Below are positions 45,277 through 54,023 of a DNA stretch of 64,000 nt, one piece after another (positions within the stretch are counted from its first letter, which is position 1; every line of letters begins with the position of its first letter). The stretch comes from Chryseobacterium sp. G0201 (GTDB taxonomy: Bacteria; Bacteroidota; Bacteroidia; Flavobacteriales; Weeksellaceae), in assembly GCF_003815655.1 (NCBI RefSeq), contig NZ_CP033917.1, forward strand, positions 4,464,001 through 4,528,000, in the 5' to 3' direction. The position numbers and the translations under genes were made by a program. The notes under the pieces are model-generated. The model made no database searches. It worked only from the letters and a program-made list of their open reading frames with translations, and was not told the origin of the DNA.

Positions 45277-45309
45277 ATTTGAGATAACTAATTTACTTAC
45301 AATATATTA

Positions 45310-45325
45310 GACAAATCAAATACCA
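45310..45325 (-). promoter_or_regulatory. Sigma-54-like promoter for the efflux operon
   Basis: On the minus strand TGGTATTTGATTTGTC matches the -24/-12 skeleton TGG-N8-TTG, with A and T of the CAY part kept and the -12 C replaced by T. It ends 33 bases before the HlyD ATG. The divergent gene encodes a sigma-54 activator, which supports it; two mismatches keep this tentative. Confidence 0.45.
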
Positions 45326-45387
45326 GAGATTTATAATCTCGTAAAAGTCTGAAAACGTGAATAAAAATAATTTTATTCATTTCAGAA

Positions 45388-45425
45388 GTGTTCATTATCG
45401 GACACTTTTTGTGCGAAAACGGACA
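45388..45425. promoter_or_regulatory. Two adjacent palindromes, probable activator sites
   Basis: GTGTTCATTATCGGACAC (45388-45405, arms GTGTyC / GrACAC) and TGTGCGAAAACGGACA (45410-45425, arms TGTsCG / CGsACA) lie 63-115 bases upstream of the sigma-54-like promoter. This is the usual distance for sites bound by an NtrC-type activator. The shared half-site is CGGACA. Confidence 0.5.
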
Positions 45426-45433
45426 TTTTAATT

Positions 45434-45541
45434 GGTTGTTGGTATTTGGTTTTTAGTTGTTAGTGTTTGATTATGATAAAAAATTACATTCAGATAATTA
45501 AAAGCTAAACACCAACAACTAAAAACCAAACACCAACAACC
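45434..45541. repeat. 37-base inverted repeat built of tandem GTTGTTGG units
   Basis: Bases 45434-45470 and 45505-45541 are complementary at 33 of 37 positions, separated by 34 bases. Each arm is itself two copies of a ~19-base unit like TTGTTGGTGTTTGG. The right arm ends 19 bases before the response regulator ATG, so the hairpin would lie in its leader RNA or overlap its promoter. Confidence 0.7.
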
Positions 45542-45560
45542 ATACACCAAATAAAAAGTA

Positions 45561-46904
45561 ATGCGAAAAAAAGAAGCTCATATTTTAATTGTTGATGATG
45601 ACGAGGATATTTTATTTTCGGCAAGAGTCTGGCTTAAGAAATTTTTCACGGAAGTCAGTTGTCTTAGTCAGCCCAAGAATATTCTGAAGTTTTTGGCTGA
45701 GCAACAAATCGATGCCGTTCTTTTGGATATGAATTTCCGAAAAGGATTTGAAAACGGGCGTGACGGACTGTATTGGATGCAGGAAATCAGAACTTTAGAA
45801 CCTCATCTTCCTATCATTCTAATGACGGCTTATGGCGAAGTAGAATTGGCTGTTGAAGCTCTTAAAAACGGAGCATCAGATTTTATTTTGAAACCTTGGA
45901 ATAATGAAAAATTATACGCTTCCGTAAATTTGGCAGTTGATATTTCACGAAAAAATAAAAAACTGAATCAGTGGGAAAATGTAAGCATTAAAACCAATCA
46001 ATATCAGTTGGATACAAAATCTGCTGCCATGCAGGCGGTGATGGATCAAATTACAAAAGTTGCTCCAACAGATGCTAATGTCTTGCTTTTAGGCGAAAAT
46101 GGAACCGGAAAGTATGTTTTGGCGGAACATATTCACGAATTATCTGAAAGAAAAAACCAGCCTTTTGTACACATTGACTTGGGAAGTATTTCGGAAAATC
46201 TTTTTGAAGCAGAATTATTCGGTTACAAAAAAGGAGCTTTTACGGATGCCAATCAGGATTACTCCGGAAAAATTGAGAATGCCCAAAACGGAACCGTTTT
46301 TCTGGATGAAATAGGAAATCTCCCTTCTCACCTTCAGACCAAATTATTAAGCCTTATTCAAAATCGAAAATTATCAAGGTTAGGTGAAAGTAAAGAACGA
46401 TTATTAGACATAAGATTTATTTTTGCGACTAACGAAAACCTTAAAAAAGCTGTGTCTGAAAACCGTTTTCGGAAAGATCTTTATTACAGAATCAACACCG
46501 TAGAATTGCAAATCCCAAATCTGAGAGACCGATTGGAAGATATTCCGACTTTAGGGAACTATTTCTTGGAAAAATACAAGCAGAAATATCATAAAACAGA
46601 GCTTTCTCTTAACGAAAATTTAATTGAGGAATTGGTAAATTATTCATGGCCGGGAAATATCCGTGAATTGGATCACTGCATTGAAAGAAGTTTGATTCTT
46701 TCTAACGATAAAAACCTTAAATTACTAATGCCACAGGATGAGGAAACTGACAATCCGATTACCAACCTGAATATCGAGGAAATGGAAGAAATTCTCATCA
46801 AAAAAGCGTTGAAAAAACACAAGGGAAATATTTCTCTCGCAGCTGAAGATCTAGGATTGTCGAGAGCGGCACTTTACAGAAGAATGGAAAAATTTGAATT
46901 GTAA
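45561..46904 (+). CDS. NtrC-type sigma-54-dependent response regulator
   Basis: The 447-residue protein has a receiver domain (VDDDED acidic pocket, phospho-acceptor Asp56 in VLLDMNF, Lys in FILKPW), an AAA+ sigma-54 activation domain (Walker A GENGTGKY ~178-185, GAFTDA at 225-230 in place of GAFTGA, Walker B FLDE ~247-250, arginine-rich RLEDIP) and a C-terminal Fis-type HTH (LSLAAEDLGLSRAALYRRME-like). The sensor kinase gene starts one base after its stop. It likely activates the divergent efflux operon through the palindromes at 45388-45425. Confidence 0.93.
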   Translation: MRKKEAHILIVDDDEDILFSARVWLKKFFTEVSCLSQPKNILKFLAEQQIDAVLLDMNFRKGFENGRDGLYWMQEIRTLEPHLPIILMTAYGEVELAVEALKNGASDFILKPWNNEKLYASVNLAVDISRKNKKLNQWENVSIKTNQYQLDTKSAAMQAVMDQITKVAPTDANVLLLGENGTGKYVLAEHIHELSERKNQPFVHIDLGSISENLFEAELFGYKKGAFTDANQDYSGKIENAQNGTVFLDEIGNLPSHLQTKLLSLIQNRKLSRLGESKERLLDIRFIFATNENLKKAVSENRFRKDLYYRINTVELQIPNLRDRLEDIPTLGNYFLEKYKQKYHKTELSLNENLIEELVNYSWPGNIRELDHCIERSLILSNDKNLKLLMPQDEETDNPITNLNIEEMEEILIKKALKKHKGNISLAAEDLGLSRAALYRRMEKFEL

Positions 46905-48221
46905 ATGAAAAAACAGCAACTCATCTGGTTATTTTTTATTGTGCTGGCGGTCGTTAGCGGGATTTTTGTGTTTGATTTTTATTCACAGAATAAGTGGATC
47001 AATTTCGGTTTATTTACGATCATTGCTATTGCGTTTATTATTTTAGCACAGCTTTCAGCACTATCATTTATTCAGAAAACTGAAAAAATATTGTTGGCTA
47101 TTCAGAAAAAAGACTTTTCTCTTTTCCCAAAAACAGAAGAGAACATTTTGCTTGATAATGCCGTAAAACTTTATTACCAAAGCAAAGAAGAACACCTTTC
47201 GTACTCTTCCTATAAACTTTTGTATGAAGAAATTTTGAGTCAATTGGAAATTGGACTGATGATCCTTTCCGAGAAAAATAATGAATGGGAAGTATTTTAT
47301 GTAAACCCTGTTTTTTTGGAAATTCTACAAATCCCAAAATATAATTCATGGGAATTATACAAATCCAAGACACCCAATTTTTATAAGATCATAGAACAGG
47401 CTAATTACGAAAATTCTCAGGAATTTTTTGATATTTCGATCAATGAAAATGTGAAACAATCATTTTCTCTGCGAACAAAAAAAGTACAGAATGTGAAAAA
47501 CCGCTTCTGTATCATCAGTCTGGAATCTGTTCAAAAAATTATCGAACAGAAAGAAAAACACGCTTGGAATAATCTGATGAAAGTAATTTCTCATGAACTT
47601 CTGAATACACTTACGCCCGTCAACAGTTTAATTCAGAATCTGGAATACATTGCCAATCAAGATGTTGTTGAAAAAGAAGATCAACAGGAAATGAAGGAAA
47701 GTTTAACGATCATTAGTTCAAAATCAAAACAATTACTGAATTTCGTAGACGATTACAGACAGGTTGCCGAATTACCAAAACCCGTTTTTAAAACTATTTC
47801 TCTAACTCAAATTGTGAAATCTGCACTTAATTTTCTAAAACCTGAATTTGAAAAAAACAATATTACAATCATCACTTCATTGGAAGATCAAACTATTTCG
47901 GCAGATCAAAAAATGATCGAAAGATGCTTGATTAATCTATATCTAAACGCAATTTATGCTGTTACAGACAATTCTGAAAAGATCATAAAAACAGAGATCA
48001 AAATATTTAATAAAAGAACAGTTTTAAGTGTTGAAGATAATGGAATCGGAGTTTCAAATGAAATTAAAGATAAAATTTTCCTCCCTTTCTTCACCACCAG
48101 AATCAGCGGTTCCGGAATCGGTTTGACACTCAGCAAAAGCATTATGGAAGCACATAAAGGTTATTTAAACTATAGACCATTGCAGAAAGGAAGCTTGTTC
48201 GAGATATGGTTTCTGGAATAA
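46905..48221 (+). CDS. Sensor histidine kinase (NtrB/AtoS-like)
   Basis: The 438-residue protein has two N-terminal membrane helices (~7-25 and 34-55) with almost no periplasmic loop, a PAS-like segment (~105-205), the H-box KVISHELLNTLTP (His ~230) and a HATPase_c domain with NLYLNAIYAV (N), VEDNGIGV (G1) and SGSGIGLTLSKSI (G2). The short loop suggests that it senses within the membrane, as expected for envelope or drug stress. Its ATG follows the regulator stop directly, so the pair is translated together. Confidence 0.92.
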   Translation: MKKQQLIWLFFIVLAVVSGIFVFDFYSQNKWINFGLFTIIAIAFIILAQLSALSFIQKTEKILLAIQKKDFSLFPKTEENILLDNAVKLYYQSKEEHLSYSSYKLLYEEILSQLEIGLMILSEKNNEWEVFYVNPVFLEILQIPKYNSWELYKSKTPNFYKIIEQANYENSQEFFDISINENVKQSFSLRTKKVQNVKNRFCIISLESVQKIIEQKEKHAWNNLMKVISHELLNTLTPVNSLIQNLEYIANQDVVEKEDQQEMKESLTIISSKSKQLLNFVDDYRQVAELPKPVFKTISLTQIVKSALNFLKPEFEKNNITIITSLEDQTISADQKMIERCLINLYLNAIYAVTDNSEKIIKTEIKIFNKRTVLSVEDNGIGVSNEIKDKIFLPFFTTRISGSGIGLTLSKSIMEAHKGYLNYRPLQKGSLFEIWFLE

Positions 48222-48315
48222 GCATTATTGATACTAAAAACTAAATCATATTATTAAATAACGCCTTTCCAATACAACATTTTTTTAACTATTTTTACCT
48301 GATAATATATGATAT

Positions 48316-48801
48316 ATGAGAAAAATCGTATTTGCGGGAATAATAGCTTTAGGAGGATTTCTAACAGCAAATGCACAGTGTAAAACTGTATCCACACTTA
48401 CAGAAAATTTTGATACCTGGAAAGATATCAACAAATGCTGGACTGCTCAACAAGGAAAGGCAATGCTTTATGCCAGTGATAAAAAAATTATATTCTATTC
48501 GATGAGCAGCCCCGGAGAAAATATGTATTTGGTGACACCAAAAATTAAAGCCGGGAAATATACACTGACCCTTGATATTTCAGACAACGGCGGAGAAACT
48601 ATACTGGAACTGTTCTCCATCAACAATACATCTGATACAAAATCGTATGCTTCAATAGCTAAACCTTCTAAAATAGAGGGAGGTAAAAAAACATTTGATA
48701 TTTCTTTGAAAAAAGATTCTAGTTTAGGCCTGAAAGTTTTGCTTAATGGAATACATCAGGCAGTTTATGTGGATAATTTTTCTTTGAAGCCAAAAAAATA
48801 A
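48316..48801 (+). CDS. Secreted jelly-roll-like protein
   Basis: The 161-residue protein has a signal peptide (MRKIVFAGIIALGGFLTANA). The mature part looks like a choice-of-anchor/carbohydrate-binding jelly roll: TLTENFDTW near the start, MYLVTPKIKAGKYTLTLDI in the middle and AVYVDNFSLKPK at the end. There is no type IX sorting domain. It may bind a glycan or adhere to a surface; no partner is adjacent. It stands alone, with a strong terminator after it. Confidence 0.72.
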   Translation: MRKIVFAGIIALGGFLTANAQCKTVSTLTENFDTWKDINKCWTAQQGKAMLYASDKKIIFYSMSSPGENMYLVTPKIKAGKYTLTLDISDNGGETILELFSINNTSDTKSYASIAKPSKIEGGKKTFDISLKKDSSLGLKVLLNGIHQAVYVDNFSLKPKK

Positions 48802-48833
48802 AATTACTGAACAGAATCGGATTTATAGAAACA

Positions 48834-48876
48834 AACCCCTTCAAATTATACAATTTGAGGGGGTTATTATTTTTGA
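48834..48876 (+). terminator. Intrinsic terminator
   Basis: ACCCCTTCAAATT pairs with AATTTGAGGGGGT (one mismatch) around a four-base loop and is followed by TATTATTTTT, about 35 bases after the secreted-protein gene. Confidence 0.75.
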
Positions 48877-48914
48877 TGATATAGATTCTACAATAAATGC
48901 ATATAGAATTACCA

Positions 48915-51900
48915 TTAATAATTTTCTTCAATTTCTTTTACACTAAGAACTCCCATAAATTCTAAATAAGGTGTCATTAGTTTTTTATTAAAAACAGGAG
49001 GCGTTAAATTGGTATCCGCTAAAAACTGCTGCGTATTGCTTCTGTCATAATAATAAGTGTTTTCATAGGCTTCGACCAATGATTTCCCTTCGTGTACATC
49101 TTCTGTGAACAAACTCAACAAAGGATAAATTGGTAAATTACTGTCATATTTCCATTGATTAAGCCATTGATGATACTCCATTCCTTTTAAATCAATATCG
49201 TAATATTCATTCATTTTTGCACAGAAATCAGTAAGCGAAACATCATTTTCAGGCAAAGGAGAAAGGTGAAAATTGAGTCCCACAGCTTCTTTCTTTTTAC
49301 TGATGTGCATGATTGCCTTACACATATAATCTACCGTTGTCAATTCATCTTTTAATCCCATAACAAGCGGAAACGAATTAAGCTCAACACAACTTCTGAT
49401 CAACGATCCCCACCATTGATTCATCACGGTTGCTCCCGAAGTACTGTGACAAACTGCAAAACCCAACCTGAAATTAGTAATAGGAAGTCCTTTTTGTCTG
49501 GCTTTTTCGGCAATACTTTCCATTACCCATTTACTTTTTATATATCCCAAATCTCTTGAAACCGCCTCCATATTTTGGTCGATAGAATCATCTTCATACA
49601 TCCACGTTTTCTTTGTGAATGGTCTGCCCCAGCTAAATACGCCCATAGAAGACAACAGCATGAGAAATTTCACTTTTCCCGTCACCGCAAGATCAATAAT
49701 GTTGTGCAAACCGTCAATATTTGATTTTTTAATCAATGAATAAGGCTGTACATAACTCACCGAACTTCCCGAATGATAAATGACTTCAATATGATTGGTG
49801 ATAAAATTATAATTTTCATTTTCCATTCCGAAATGAGGCAAGGATAAATCTCCTGTCATTGCAATAATTCGGCTGTCATAATCGGGCGACCATAATAATT
49901 TAAACTTTTCAAAGGTATTTTTAATACGTTTCAATCCTTCTTCTGAAGATAAAGCACGTACCAAACAGTAAATATTTGCTGATGTTTGCTGTAAAAGTTC
50001 TTCTAATAAATGAGATCCTACAAAACCTGTTGTCCCGGTTAAAAAAATACTTTTAGGATTCTTTAAAATACTTGGATCTGGTGATTCATTTATAGCAAAA
50101 TCAATGTGTAATTCCGAATCTTTTATCAATTCGGTGATCATCGTTTCAGCTTTACTTTTTTGCGAAATTTCTGTTTTTACCATTCGATTTTCAACCTCCT
50201 GAACGAAAGTTGAAATAGTCGTATAAATATACAGTTCCGGCAAACTGATAAGGTTTTTTACAGGCTCAGGAAGCAAGTTATGTAATTGCGCAAGTAACAG
50301 CGAATGGCCTCCCAATTCAAAAAAATCGTCTTCTTCATTAATATCTTCCAGTGAAAGAAGATCTTTCCAGATGTGTGTTACGATTTGGATTAAATTATCT
50401 TCTTTCCATTTAGGTAAATTGCTATTTTTTGTTTGATTTTCCGGAATTTCCAAGAGTTTTTTATCTATTTTTCCGGCATGATTCAAAGGCATTTGATCTA
50501 CAATAAAAATTTTGTCCGGAAGCATATATGCAGGCATTACCTGTTGTAATTTTGCCTTTATATTCTGTAAAACTTTTGTCTGATCTTCATCCGATGCAAG
50601 CTGAATAAAAGCGATTAAAGCCGGTAAACCATTTTCTTTTGTTTGCACTTTAACGGCACTTTGCGTAATCTGTGGTAATTTCGCTATATTATATTCAATT
50701 TCAGCAAGTTCTATTCTATATCCTCTGATTTTAACCTGATCATCTTTTCTTCCGTAAAACTCCAAATTACCATCTTCCCTGCGCAGAGCCATGTCTCCGG
50801 TTTTATACAACTTTTCACCTTTATTTAATTGATTTAAAAGCCATTCCGGAGCCTGAATAAAAGATTTATCAGTATCTTCTTCACGATGCAAATAACCTAA
50901 CGCCAATTGAGAACCTCCAATATAAATTTCTCCAACCGTGCCATCTGTAACTGGTTTTAGATTCTCGTCTAATAACAATGCATCAACAAATGGCATTGCA
51001 GACCCGATAATTCTTGGATTTGTTTCTTCTTTAAATTCATAATTGCTTACTGCGACAGTGGCTTCGGTAGGTCCATAGCTATTGATCAAACGTATCTTTT
51101 TGTACCAGGATTTAATGGTGTTTTCAGTACAAGATTCACCTCCAATGGCTATTGTATGAAGATTTCCGATAGGTTTATTTAACGGTAATGATGCCAAAAC
51201 CATCGGCGGCATCAAAGGAACGGTGTCGATATGATGAGTAACAATAAAATCTAAAAGCGGTTCGCCCACAATTTTATTATTGGGATACAAATGCATCGTT
51301 GCCCCTTTAATTAAAGGAGTCCAAATATCTATGATAGCAGCATCAAAGCTTGGAGATGCAAATTGCAAAGTAATACTATCAGCAGATAAATCCAGAACTT
51401 CTGCTTGATACTTAACAAAATTATAAAAAGAATGATGTGAGATAATAACGCCTTTTGGCATTCCCGTGCTGCCGGAAGTATAAATTACATAAGCAGGATT
51501 TTCAGGTAAAATATCACTTGAAAGATTCTCAGTTGACATATTTTTTAAACTTTCAAGAGCATTTAAAGAATCTAATGCAATACTTTGGGTCTTGTCATTA
51601 TTTATTTTTTCTAAATATTGATCTACACTTAGCGCTAATTTAACTTGTGAATCAGCAATCATCATTTGTATTCGGGCTTGCGGTAATTCGCCATCAATAG
51701 GTAAATAAGCAGCTCCTAATTTTAACACTGCTAAAAAAGCAATAATACGATTTATCGATTGAGGAACGCAAATCCCAACCAAGTCACTATTTTTGATATT
51801 ATACGTTTGTAAATAATATGCTAATTGATTCGCTTTTGTATTTAAAACTTCATAAGTAATACTTTCAGCTCCATCAACAATGGCAATTTTTTCAGGAAAT

Positions 51901-52010
51901 TCTTTTGAAATTTTCTCAATTTGTTTTACAATTCCAAAGGGATTCTGAACTCTATTTTCAGAATACTCATTCGAGTCATGAGGGTTCATGGCGTTTAATT
52001 CTTTTTTCAT
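48915..52010 (-). CDS. Stand-alone NRPS-like adenylation-carrier-thioester reductase
   Basis: The 1031-residue protein has three domains. An adenylation domain (~25-525) has AYVIYTSGSTGMPKG (A3), SFDAAIIDIW (A4 with Asp ~223, as in alpha-amino acid enzymes), NSYGPTEATV (A5), YKTGDM (A7) and NHAGKIDKK (A10, Lys ~514). A carrier domain has DDFFELGGHSLLL (Ser ~570 for phosphopantetheine). A reductase domain begins IFLTGTTGFVGSHLLEEL (~656) and has YIKSK as YxxxK. It should activate one acid, load it and release it as an aldehyde or alcohol. There is no condensation domain and no PPTase nearby. The substrate is unknown; Lys2- or CAR-like chemistry is known for this architecture. Confidence 0.9.
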   Translation of the reverse strand: MKKELNAMNPHDSNEYSENRVQNPFGIVKQIEKISKEFPEKIAIVDGAESITYEVLNTKANQLAYYLQTYNIKNSDLVGICVPQSINRIIAFLAVLKLGAAYLPIDGELPQARIQMMIADSQVKLALSVDQYLEKINNDKTQSIALDSLNALESLKNMSTENLSSDILPENPAYVIYTSGSTGMPKGVIISHHSFYNFVKYQAEVLDLSADSITLQFASPSFDAAIIDIWTPLIKGATMHLYPNNKIVGEPLLDFIVTHHIDTVPLMPPMVLASLPLNKPIGNLHTIAIGGESCTENTIKSWYKKIRLINSYGPTEATVAVSNYEFKEETNPRIIGSAMPFVDALLLDENLKPVTDGTVGEIYIGGSQLALGYLHREEDTDKSFIQAPEWLLNQLNKGEKLYKTGDMALRREDGNLEFYGRKDDQVKIRGYRIELAEIEYNIAKLPQITQSAVKVQTKENGLPALIAFIQLASDEDQTKVLQNIKAKLQQVMPAYMLPDKIFIVDQMPLNHAGKIDKKLLEIPENQTKNSNLPKWKEDNLIQIVTHIWKDLLSLEDINEEDDFFELGGHSLLLAQLHNLLPEPVKNLISLPELYIYTTISTFVQEVENRMVKTEISQKSKAETMITELIKDSELHIDFAINESPDPSILKNPKSIFLTGTTGFVGSHLLEELLQQTSANIYCLVRALSSEEGLKRIKNTFEKFKLLWSPDYDSRIIAMTGDLSLPHFGMENENYNFITNHIEVIYHSGSSVSYVQPYSLIKKSNIDGLHNIIDLAVTGKVKFLMLLSSMGVFSWGRPFTKKTWMYEDDSIDQNMEAVSRDLGYIKSKWVMESIAEKARQKGLPITNFRLGFAVCHSTSGATVMNQWWGSLIRSCVELNSFPLVMGLKDELTTVDYMCKAIMHISKKKEAVGLNFHLSPLPENDVSLTDFCAKMNEYYDIDLKGMEYHQWLNQWKYDSNLPIYPLLSLFTEDVHEGKSLVEAYENTYYYDRSNTQQFLADTNLTPPVFNKKLMTPYLEFMGVLSVKEIEENY

Positions 52011-52185
52011 GGTGATTTAGTTTTTGTATGATAAGTGTTATTAAATATTTTTTCTATCTATCAATATATAAGACACAATTTTCAACTATAGAATTAATAA
52101 TATTTATTTTTTTAATTAATAATAAAATAGATGTTTTTTAATTTCCTTTAAAATACCTATCAAAATTAATAAAAAAATCAACACA

Positions 52186-52218
52186 TAATGAATTATTATT
52201 ATTTTTCATAATTCATTA
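52186..52218. repeat. Perfect 11-bp inverted repeat
   Basis: TAATGAATTAT and ATAATTCATTA are exact complements 11 bases apart, about 170 bases upstream of the NRPS-like ATG. It could be an operator or a weak hairpin; there is no gene for a local regulator. Confidence 0.45.
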
Positions 52219-52360
52219 AATAAAATTTAATATGAAATACTGAAACAAACTAAACTTAATTCCGTTCTTGATCACATTGTACAGATAAACAAAATGTTAC
52301 AACATAAAAATATCATATGCATTTTCTTCTTCATTAAATTAACGTACCAGAGGATTTAAT

Positions 52361-52396
52361 AAAAAAAAGGATCAATATAATTGACCCTTTTTTTTA
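52361..52396 (-). terminator. Terminator of the SusC-SusD operon
   Basis: On the minus strand AAAAAGGGTCAA pairs with TTGATCCTTTTT (one mismatch) around a short TTATA loop, followed by T-rich sequence; it lies about 80 bases after the SusD stop. Confidence 0.75.
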
Positions 52397-52474
52397 TTTA
52401 CGGATAATATTAATTTCGTTAAATTTTTCCGCTCTTCGTTTTCAGATGTATATAATCGATTTTTTTAAAGTCTT

Positions 52475-54019
52475 TTAAGGATTTTGTTCGTATCCGGCTA
52501 CCTGAATTTGAGATAAAGGAATTTGGTACAGATAATCATTCGTTGTAATGGTAAAATTGTAGTTGAGGTCGGCTGCAGCTTGGTTGATTACATCTTTTGC
52601 GATATTCCAACGTACCAGATCATGCCAATAAACACCTTCACCTGCAAACTCTACTCTTCTTTCTTTACGAAGCGCTGTGGTAAAATCTGTGCTTGATAAA
52701 GATGTAGAAAGTGGTGCTAAGCCAGCTCTCTGACGAATTTTATTTACATATGGAACAGCAATACTTGTACTCCCCTGATTATTTAAAACTTCAGCATACA
52801 TTAAAAGGACATCTTCATATCTTATAATCGGAAAATTGATAGGCCAGTCATAACGGTTGGTCAATACCACTCCCGGCTCACGAAATTTCACGAAATAATT
52901 TGCATTATCCGGCTGTCCGTTTTGTGCTATAAATTGAGTTTTAACCGTTACAGCACGTCTTAAGTCTCCTGGTTCATAAGAATTAATCAGTGATTGTGAA
53001 ACGCCTAATTCAGAAGAACTGAACAAACTGCCCTGCGCATTGTATAAGGGATCTGCGCTGCCAAAAGTCGGTGAAACAAAGCTTGGCAGATAAGAACCCT
53101 GCGACAAACCTCCGCTTATATGCTGGATCTCAAAAATATGGTATTTATTATCATTGGTACTTTTAAACAAATCTGCATAATTTGGAGCAAAGGTAACATA
53201 CTGCCCTTCTCCCTGAATTACTGTAAATAAGTGATCTTTTGCTTTTTGTAAATAAGATCCGTTGTTGAGCGGATAGCCGTTTCCTGTAAGATATATCCTT
53301 CCTAATAAAGCATGAGCAGCCGATTTTGTAACCCTACCTTTATTACTAGCATCATACACATTTTTTAAACCAGCAACAGATGCTTCAAGTTCAGAAGTGA
53401 TGAAATCATAAAGAATCGCTAGTTCTGTTCGTGGTATGGAAGCAGCCTCTTCAGGGCTCACCGGATGATCTATTAAAGGAACTTTTCCAAAATTACGCAT
53501 GAGCTCGAAATAGGCGTAGGCTCTTAAAAAACGGGTTTCAGAGCGGTATTGTTCCTTTGTCGCTTGATTAGCAAAAGGAACCGCATCAATTCTTGCTAAA
53601 ATAGTATTAGCATAAGAAATAAGTTGATAGGCATCTTCCCAAAGAATTCCCATTTCGTCGGTTGAAGAGGTATCCTGAAAACGGTTGATCGCGTAATAAT
53701 CTCTGTTACCATTTTGTGAAATTGCATTAAAATTATTGGAACGAACTTCTGATGCCAATAAGTAAAAATTAACATCAAAACCTCCTCTGGAAGAAGAATT
53801 AATCATGGCAGAATAAACTCCTGACAATGCTTGTTGGATTTGTAATTCGGTCGTGTAAAAAGAGGTTTGGGTAATATTATTTTCAGGTTCCAACATCAAA
53901 TCTTTTTCGCAACTAAGCGCTCCTAATGTTAATGTTCCCCAGATTAATACTTTTCCAAACGTTTTAAAGTTTAATGGAAAAAGAGAGATATTTTTATTAT
54001 AAGTTGTTTTCATTTTCAA
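52475..54019 (-). CDS. SusD/RagB family outer-membrane nutrient-binding lipoprotein
   Basis: The 514-residue protein has a long N-terminus, then a lipoprotein signal ending LGALSC (Cys ~38). The SusD fold is TPR-like: TTELQIQQALSGVYSAM, a helix pair with RAYAYFELMRNFGKVPLID and the C-terminal YLYQIPLSQIQVAGYEQNP, the usual SusD ending. It caps the SusC channel on the cell surface and captures its ligand. It starts four bases after the susC stop and is coupled to it. No glycoside hydrolase is nearby, so the ligand need not be a glycan. Confidence 0.93.
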   Translation of the reverse strand: MKMKTTYNKNISLFPLNFKTFGKVLIWGTLTLGALSCEKDLMLEPENNITQTSFYTTELQIQQALSGVYSAMINSSSRGGFDVNFYLLASEVRSNNFNAISQNGNRDYYAINRFQDTSSTDEMGILWEDAYQLISYANTILARIDAVPFANQATKEQYRSETRFLRAYAYFELMRNFGKVPLIDHPVSPEEAASIPRTELAILYDFITSELEASVAGLKNVYDASNKGRVTKSAAHALLGRIYLTGNGYPLNNGSYLQKAKDHLFTVIQGEGQYVTFAPNYADLFKSTNDNKYHIFEIQHISGGLSQGSYLPSFVSPTFGSADPLYNAQGSLFSSSELGVSQSLINSYEPGDLRRAVTVKTQFIAQNGQPDNANYFVKFREPGVVLTNRYDWPINFPIIRYEDVLLMYAEVLNNQGSTSIAVPYVNKIRQRAGLAPLSTSLSSTDFTTALRKERRVEFAGEGVYWHDLVRWNIAKDVINQAAADLNYNFTITTNDYLYQIPLSQIQVAGYEQNP

Positions 54020-54023
54020 AATT

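Larger units (their letters stand above)
52011..52474. other. AT-rich intergenic region
   Basis: 464 bases without a coding frame between the SusD stop and the NRPS-like start. It holds the SusCD terminator (52361-52396) and a perfect 11-bp palindromic hairpin (52186-52218). No clear promoter box for the NRPS-like gene was found. Confidence 0.5.

Noticed and set aside
45434..45541. CRISPR-like array
   Set aside because: The repeats are an inverted pair with internal tandem units, with no regular spacers and no cas gene in the window.
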